Assembly (NCBI GenBank): GCA_003956705.1
Contig: QZCP01000501.1
Location: 170,524 to 234,523 of the forward strand
Length of the DNA: 64,000 nt
Reading direction: 5' to 3'
Source: Brevipalpus yothersi
Taxonomy: Eukaryota; Arthropoda; Arachnida; Trombidiformes; Tenuipalpidae
This document shows positions 59,682 to 64,000 of this stretch, piece by piece (within the stretch, counting starts at the first letter, position 1; each line of letters begins with the position of its first letter). Both the position numbers and the translations under genes were made by a program. Under the pieces are notes generated by a model that saw only the letters and a list, made by a program, of their open reading frames with translations, searched no databases and was not told the DNA's origin.

Positions 59682-61706
59682 AGCCTACCTCTTTCCTGTC
59701 TTTTCCCACCACTCATCTGAGTTCTTTTGCTTGATCTTGCATCTTAACGAATCCATTAACACCTCGAGCTTGTGTCCACACGAACAATACTCGCAATAAT
59801 TATTCTCACTCTAGATCCTTTATTCCTCTCTTACTTTTCTCTCTGTTTTGCCTTGCTATGGCTGTACAACTGATCCAACCACCAAATCACTTGGCCACGC
59901 TCAACACTTTTCTCGATGCAACTTTGGATGATGATCACTTCTTTGTCCACTTTTCTCTCTTCCCTCTTCCCTCTTTCTCACATATATTCACATTGATTCT
60001 ATCCATTGTCAATACAGAAATGCAGAAATGTTCATGCAATCTAAGAGGCTCTCTGGGACTCGATTGTGACCTGAAAACGTGTCAATGCCAATGTAAACCA
60101 AGTATTGGGGGTCTCAAGTGTAACCGATGTGAAGCTGGATTCTGGGGCTTCCACAAAATTCGGGGAAACGAAGGATGTCTTTGTAAGTTACTTTTCTTGT
60201 ATATTCTTGTGTCCACTGATGTTCATTTGATTTTGATCTGTTTTATTCCAATTATTTTCGTTCACAAATATTCCTCTTTTTTCCTCGAGTTGAAGAACCT
60301 TTTATGGCAGAAGTTTCTTCTCCTCTTAAAATTTAGCATCGAATTAGATTTTCCTTTCATGGTATCCTAGAATACTTCTACATTTTGCTAGGATTTTTCT
60401 TGCCAAATTTATCTTCATCCATATGCAAGAGTAGTTTTTCGGGATTTCCAAATTCTTCATGACAGGAGAATTCCCAGTATTGAGTCACCAACTCAGATTT
60501 GACGCGATAGTCATGCTTTCGTCAGCATAACACGGAAATTAAACGATGGCAAGATCTAAATACAATAATGTATATACAAAAATTCATAAAATTGTTTGAT
60601 GAGATATAAAAAAAATCTGAGTATATTTCCAACAAAGTGACTTGTAGTGAGAGATTCCTTACTATCACTTTAGTTATGAGAAGAGAAAGCGAACACTTCA
60701 TACATGTTTCATCGAAAGTGATCTATCATCAAATCTAATCATACCGATAGCAGAGATTCCTATCAAACACTCAACTTTAGCTTATTTCATGTTTGGCAAT
60801 AATGTATTTACTGGCAAAATCCTAGTTCAAAAATAGATATCGCGAAGAGGAGTAATATGCCCAACTTCAGAATAAAATGTGGGGGAAAGTACAGTGATAG
60901 CCTTATCGCAAGCAGCTTCCAGTCCACTTTCCCCCTACACTTTATTATGAAAGTGTATCATTTCTGGTGAATCTAGCTTTTCTCTTCAAAAACATCGTTC
61001 ATATTCATGATTTCCTTGCGAAATAGTATCTATTCGATTTCAACTCTCAAAGCTCTCATGTTTTGGGTCCATATCGCACTGATACTTTCTTCTTCTCTTC
61101 AATACAGCATGTGATTGCAATAAACTTGGATCCGTCAGAACTGATTGTGAACAAAGTACTGGCCAATGTGTTTGCATCCCTGGAATAAAAGGTCTCAATT
61201 GTGATCAATGTCCACCTGGCACTAATCTGGGACCACTCGGATGTACTCATGGTAAATGAAAATACTCATCACGACTTTTATAGCAAGTGATAAGTATAGA
61301 CTATCTGACTAGAAAAATCATATAAAGTGAACCCTGAGGCAAACTTTCAATACTCAAGATACTCAGCTTTGGAAAAGCAGGAATACTAGCGACCTCTCCT
61401 ATCTGTTATCTGTGATTCTTATTCTTACGTTTTTTCGACTTTTTCCCTCTAGAAACATTCTCAAAGCCTCGAAATGGATCTTGTCATGCTATACAATGTT
61501 TTCATGGAGCTGTTTGTGTCCAAAATGGGAACATTGCTCAATGTATCTGTGATAATTGCACCCTCAATATTGATAGCCCCAGTTCAAAAGAATATCATGT
61601 GGTTTGTGGTTCTGACAATATTACGTATCAATCCAAGTGCCAATTGAGGAGAGCTTCATGCCTTCAACAAATTCATATCAGCTTGAAACATGTTGGTCCC
61701 TGCTGA
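28203..61706 (+). CDS. Transmembrane agrin-like protein without SEA and laminin-G domains
   Basis: Predicted 1101-aa type II membrane proteoglycan-like protein. Exons: 28203-28512, 39735-40433, 47522-47734, 52265-53668, 59228-59344, 60018-60182, 61108-61251 and 61453-61706. Every intron is phase 1 and GT-AG; the sum is exactly 1102 codons. Order: cytoplasmic tail 1-73; one membrane helix about 74-98 (basic residues before it, so N-inside); FS1 104-181; FS2 about 190-336; FS3 337-407; FS4 411-475; a His/Asn-rich spacer; FS5 679-845; an SGSG exon 876-914; LE1 915-969; LE2 970-1017; FS6 1026-1101. FS-LE-LE-FS is the agrin arrangement. Agrin normally continues with SEA, EGF and laminin-G modules; here TGA follows the last FS cysteine. 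Start: the ATG at 28203; the same frame upstream has only a GTG. The link from exon 1 to exon 2 rests on phase and absence of another exon. Confidence 0.8.
29777..29814. repeat. (GA)n microsatellite
   Basis: Pure GA dinucleotide run in intron 1 of the agrin-like gene; one of the few long tracts with GA rather than CT on the plus strand. Confidence 0.95.
31203..31250. repeat. (CT)n microsatellite
   Basis: Pure CT run of about 47 bases in intron 1 of the agrin-like gene. Confidence 0.95.
34709..34775. repeat. (GA)n microsatellite
   Basis: Pure GA run of about 66 bases in intron 1 of the agrin-like gene. Confidence 0.95.
35656..35732. repeat. (CT)n microsatellite, slightly interrupted
   Basis: CT run of about 77 bases with single-base breaks near 35706 and 35716. 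Confidence 0.95.
39735..40433 (+). other. Agrin-like exon 2: FS1 and FS2
   Basis: FS1 starts DPCETYLC, has VCGSDNHTYQSEC as its Kazal core and closes with YRGPC. FS2 starts DPCGSVVCDHGAVC, carries a Ser/Pro-rich insert of about 70 residues in its EGF-like half, and has VCGSDGQTYPNLC and YSGPC. The donor GCC|GTAAGT is phase 1. Confidence 0.9.
40503..41044. repeat. (CT)n microsatellite split by an assembly gap
   Basis: CT repeats run from 40503 to 40545 and again from 40978 to 41044, on both edges of a block of N, so the assembly broke inside the repeat 70 bases after agrin-like exon 2. Confidence 0.95.
40546..40977. other. Assembly gap (432 N)
   Basis: 432 unknown bases. Reading frames through this block are artefacts of the gap and the flanking dinucleotide repeat. 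Confidence 0.99.
41822..41862. repeat. (CT)n microsatellite
   Basis: Pure CT run of about 40 bases in intron 2 of the agrin-like gene. Confidence 0.95.
42223..42256. repeat. (ACAT)n tetranucleotide repeat
   Basis: Short ACAT array with one GTAC-type break, in intron 2 of the agrin-like gene. Confidence 0.85.
44804..44858. repeat. (TTTCTC)n hexanucleotide repeat
   Basis: About eight to nine near-perfect TTTCTC units, the only hexanucleotide array in the window. Confidence 0.9.
45799..45855. repeat. Compound (CT)n and (TTTC)n repeat
   Basis: A CT run of about 24 bases, then a short spacer and six to seven TTTC units. Confidence 0.9.
47522..47734 (+). other. Agrin-like exon 3: FS3
   Basis: A complete, compact FS module of 71 residues: TCANLQCNNYATCELDP, CQCPKVCLREENPVCGSNG, ENECELRMSSC and YRGPC. 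Symmetric phase 1-1 exon. Confidence 0.93.
47923..47976. repeat. (CT)n microsatellite
   Basis: Pure CT run of about 54 bases in intron 3 of the agrin-like gene. Confidence 0.95.
49506..49596. repeat. (CT)n microsatellite
   Basis: CT run of about 90 bases with one TTT break, the longest ungapped tract in the window together with the one near 59.6 kb. Confidence 0.95.
52265..53668 (+). other. Agrin-like exon 4: FS4, His-rich spacer, FS5 with insert
   Basis: One 1404-base phase 1-1 exon. FS4: DLCRGIKCNYDAVC through CGNDHITYANVC to FGIC. Then about 200 residues rich in Asn, His, Asp and Ser. FS5: DCDITECLYGATC, CNCVFMC, a long insert, then VCGSNNQIYESEC and a final EQC. The donor TTGG|GTAAGT is phase 1. 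Confidence 0.9.
53669..59227 (+). other. Agrin-like intron 4 (5.6 kb)
   Basis: No module exon seen. Holds the compound CT/TTTC tract at 55282-55352, a pyrimidine-rich TTC run near 57777-57832 and otherwise AT-rich unique sequence. Confidence 0.6.
55282..55352. repeat. Compound (CT)n and (TTTC)n repeat
   Basis: About 52 bases of CT followed by five TTTC units. Confidence 0.95.
59228..59344 (+). other. Agrin-like exon 5: linker with SGSG glycosaminoglycan-type site
   Basis: 117-base exon, phase 1-1, with acceptor TTTCTAG and donor A|GTGAGT. It encodes 39 hydrophilic residues including YDEKDVNQSSGHC and HSGSGIENH; the tandem Ser-Gly at 59317-59328 is a typical glycosaminoglycan attachment site. 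Called from splice signals and phase fit on both sides; it has no homology support of its own. Confidence 0.65.
59345..60017 (+). other. Agrin-like intron 5
   Basis: 673 bases, mostly unique sequence around one long CT tract. The plus-strand frames across the tract are repeat artefacts. Confidence 0.6.
59592..59678. repeat. (CT)n microsatellite
   Basis: Pure CT run of about 87 bases in intron 5 of the agrin-like gene. Confidence 0.95.
60018..60182 (+). other. Agrin-like exon 6: laminin-EGF module 1
   Basis: Cysteine pattern CSCNLRGSLGLDCDLKTCQC, then CKPSIGGLKCNRCEAGFWGF and EGC, a complete laminin-type EGF module. Phase 1-1, donor CTTT|GTAAGT. Confidence 0.92.
60183..61107 (+). other. Agrin-like intron 6
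   Basis: 925 bases of AT-rich unique sequence. Nothing else seen. Confidence 0.6.
61108..61251 (+). other. Agrin-like exon 7: laminin-EGF module 2
   Basis: Reads CDCNKLGSVRTDCEQSTGQC, then CIPGIKGLNCDQCPPGT and LGC, a complete laminin-type EGF module. Phase 1-1; the donor G|GTAAAT is weaker than the others. Confidence 0.92.
61453..61706 (+). other. Agrin-like exon 8: final FS module and stop
   Basis: FS module with SCHAIQCFHGAVC, CICDNC, VVCGSDNITYQSKC, SCLQQ and the closing VGPC, directly followed by TGA at 61704-61706. No GT donor is available at that point. Confidence 0.9.
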
Positions 61707-63312
61707 CATCTCCAATATTCATCAAAATCATCATGAGAGAAAGTTTAGCCCATTCAATCTATTTTTGCTTATTTGGAAACATCATATCATGTTTTATCGA
61801 TTTGTATTTCCCATAATTTCGAGTTGGGAAGATTGTTTGAACACATGGAATGAGATTATTGTGGTTATAAAAATTTTTCCGGATGTTATATATTTATTGC
61901 ATTTTGTTACCTATTTCGAAAGATTTTCAACTTCCAAACACAATGATAATTTTTCCTTGAAAAACAAAACTATGTTTGAGCATCAAATTTCTTGCTATCT
62001 CTGACACCTCATAGATTAGTATTTGTCTTTGCAATCAAAATCAGATACAGTATTGCTTCGAAATAGTCCAATAGAATACAAACTGAAGATATCACAGATT
62101 CTAGACTTCCGCTTACTTGAGGTATGAAATCAAAACCTCGTTGCAATTACTAATTCTCACTTCTGACCACTTCCACTGCTCTAACAGTTGATTCAGTCAA
62201 TGAAATAGTGGACATCAGATGTATGTTCTTAACACATATGCATCTCAAAGCGTTGAATAGCTGTTGGACTTCTCGCAGGAACCAACTTGAAGATGTGAAT
62301 ACTTCAAGAAATTCTAAGCCAAATCAAATTAAGCGGACCATTATTTAAGATGGTACCTAAGTAGACCTCATTATTTCACTCTCTTCTCTTCTCAATGGAG
62401 AACCATTCTTCGTGAATTTCTGATATATTTCAGAAATAAATGAAATCTAACTGAATTTCTTCGCCTATCAAACATCATAAACTCTGAAAACATTCCACAC
62501 CATTGATAATGAGCATTCCCGTTTTTTTAGGGTTTTGGTAAGCTCGATGGAGTTGTTGAAACAATTTTATCTCATTTGAAAATTGATACCAGAATACAGT
62601 AGCCTCTTTGGGACTGAACGGTCCACTAAACTTGGTGGCATGTGTAAGGATATCGACCAATTAATACATATATTCTGGAAACTTCTTCTAAGTTCATCAA
62701 TAATCGAGATCATCATGAGGATAATATTTTCTTGTTTCTAACTACTCAATTCAATACTTAGTCGCTATCAATATCCTTTCAAGTGTTTCAACAATTAATA
62801 TACACATTCAAATATAATAATGTCTCATCCATGAAGACCAGTATTCAATTAGACACCAATGATATCACATTACAATAAAACTTCCTTAAGCCAGATTCGA
62901 ACCCAATTTCTAACCATAGTTTCAAGTAACTTAACAATTGTTCTAGTTGTCTAGTGTATATTATGAATCATATTCTTTCTATTCTATTCTCAATCAATAT
63001 TTGGAATTGAAAACGTTACATTCCACCGAGATCATTATTTGGATTTGCTAACTCCATTTCGTTCAAAAAAAATCAAATTAATTCCCTCACCAGAGTCTCT
63101 TTAATACTTATTTCTTCGAGAGATTCACCGAAAAAGAAATTTCCCACTGTATAACTATACCAATCGAGTGTATTTTAATGCAAAGAAGATTCGAAAGTAT
63201 TCATCGAACAGATAATCTCCACACGGGTAATGGCAATGATCCTTCTCATTTAACTATTGAGTCAGTTATCCATGCAAATTTAATTGATACACAGGATTAT
63301 TAAGCAACTGAA
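61707..63312. other. Region between the agrin-like stop and the gag gene
   Basis: Contains the presumed agrin-like 3' UTR, with an AATAAA at 62435-62440 about 730 bases after the stop. The later part could hold the LTR and leader of the gag-bearing element, but no LTR ends or primer binding site could be assigned by eye. No SEA, EGF or laminin-G exon is seen here. Confidence 0.5.
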
Positions 63313-64000
63313 ATGTATGACGTTCAAGATCAATCGAATAATATCATTCATGATCCACAAACTAATCTTAATGAGAGATTTCAAGAGAAGATGCTTCTAC
63401 AACCCTTCGATGGGGATACAAGAAGACTCTCAGTAGACGCATGGATTGATCGTTATGAGATGCTTGCTAAACGAAAAAATTTCGATGATGAAACGATGGT
63501 AATCGAACTTGGTAGTTATTTGAATTTCGAAGCTCTAGAATGGTATATGAGTGTACTAAGGGAGAGAAAGGATATTACTTTTTTAGAATTGAAATCATTA
63601 TTATTGCAAAGATTTGGTATCAAGTCAATCGATCCGATGTCAGAGTGTGTAGATCTGAAATATGATGAGAAAATTGGAATGAAAAGTTATTTTGAAATGA
63701 AGAGAAGTCTTGGAATGAAAGCTAATTTGAATGAAAACCAAATAATTTCGCTGATGATTCATGGACTTCCAACGGATCTATCCTCTGCTTTCAATACCAT
63801 GAAGCCAAAATCTATGGAGGAATTCTTCAATATTGCAAAAAGAACTGAGAACAGCTTAAAAATTTGCATGAGAAAGATCAATCATGGCCTTCCGAAGCGA
63901 GATGGTAATAATTATCGAAAGGATAGAGGAAATCAACGAAATTCTGCTCCAAACCCCTGCGTGATCTGTGAAAAGTTAGGCTTCAAAAATCGTTACCACT
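63313..64000 (+). mobile_element. gag: Start of a Ty3/gypsy-like retrotransposon: gag gene, 3' end outside the window
   Basis: An uninterrupted frame from the ATG at 63313 (stop codon in frame just before, 63301-63303) runs 229 codons to the edge. The protein has the retrotransposon Gag core: FDGDTRRLSVDAWIDRYEML, a central W in ALEWYMSVL, LKSLLLQRFG, KSYFEMKRSLG and LMIHGLPTDLSSAFNTM, then a basic stretch (KRDGNNYRKDRGNQRN) and the beginning of a zinc-knuckle-like motif, CVICEKLGF. In the canonical CX2CX4HX4C spacing the third ligand position is Phe and the fourth His, so the knuckle looks altered. Pol lies beyond the edge; LTRs were not found. The frame is intact as far as seen, so the element may be young. 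Confidence 0.8.

Noticed and set aside
62884..62903. GGTTCGAATCTGG on the minus strand, like a tRNA T arm and B box
   Set aside because: The T stem does not pair properly and no acceptor, D or anticodon arm is present around it.

Overview
The window reads as nuclear DNA of an arthropod, most likely a chelicerate and probably an acariform mite (a spider-mite-like genome would fit). This is inference from AT-rich base composition, short GT-AG introns in animal housekeeping genes, an agrin-type gene, and an assembly-gap run of N inside a microsatellite. No species marker was identified, so the assignment is tentative.

Left half (1-27 kb): a compact housekeeping region. On the minus strand: the 5' part of an unrecognised gene (runs off the left edge), REV3L (DNA polymerase zeta catalytic subunit, 6 exons), ILK (integrin-linked pseudokinase, 3 exons) and IDI1 (isopentenyl-diphosphate isomerase, 2 exons). 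ABHD11 (mitochondrial alpha/beta hydrolase) lies on the plus strand, head to head with IDI1. A tRNA-Arg(TCT), SRPRB, PSMA5 and ECSIT follow on the minus strand. ECSIT is head to head with EXOC4 (Sec8) on the plus strand. A small intronless gene then encodes a bipartite helix-turn-helix protein that looks like the DNA-binding end of a Tc1-type transposase without its catalytic domain. For every multi-exon gene I placed exon borders by reading frame, GT/AG signals and the human orthologue as I know it; phases and total lengths agree in all cases.

Right half (28.2-61.7 kb): one plus-strand gene of about 33 kb whose introns (11.2, 7.1, 4.5 and 5.6 kb, then three short ones) are full of long CT/GA microsatellites. 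It encodes a 1101-residue protein: a cytoplasmic tail, one type II membrane anchor, five follistatin/Kazal (FS) modules, a small exon with an SGSG glycosaminoglycan-type site, two laminin-EGF (LE) modules and a last FS module, then a stop. FS-LE-LE-FS is the agrin order, and the anchor parallels vertebrate transmembrane agrin. The SEA and laminin-G modules that give agrin its receptor and dystroglycan binding are absent. The stop stands where the other FS-ending exons have a phase-1 splice donor. Two FS modules carry long disordered inserts, and a histidine-rich spacer separates two others. This is the most unusual object in the window.

The right edge (63.3-64 kb) holds the start of a Ty3/gypsy-like gag gene that runs out of the window.
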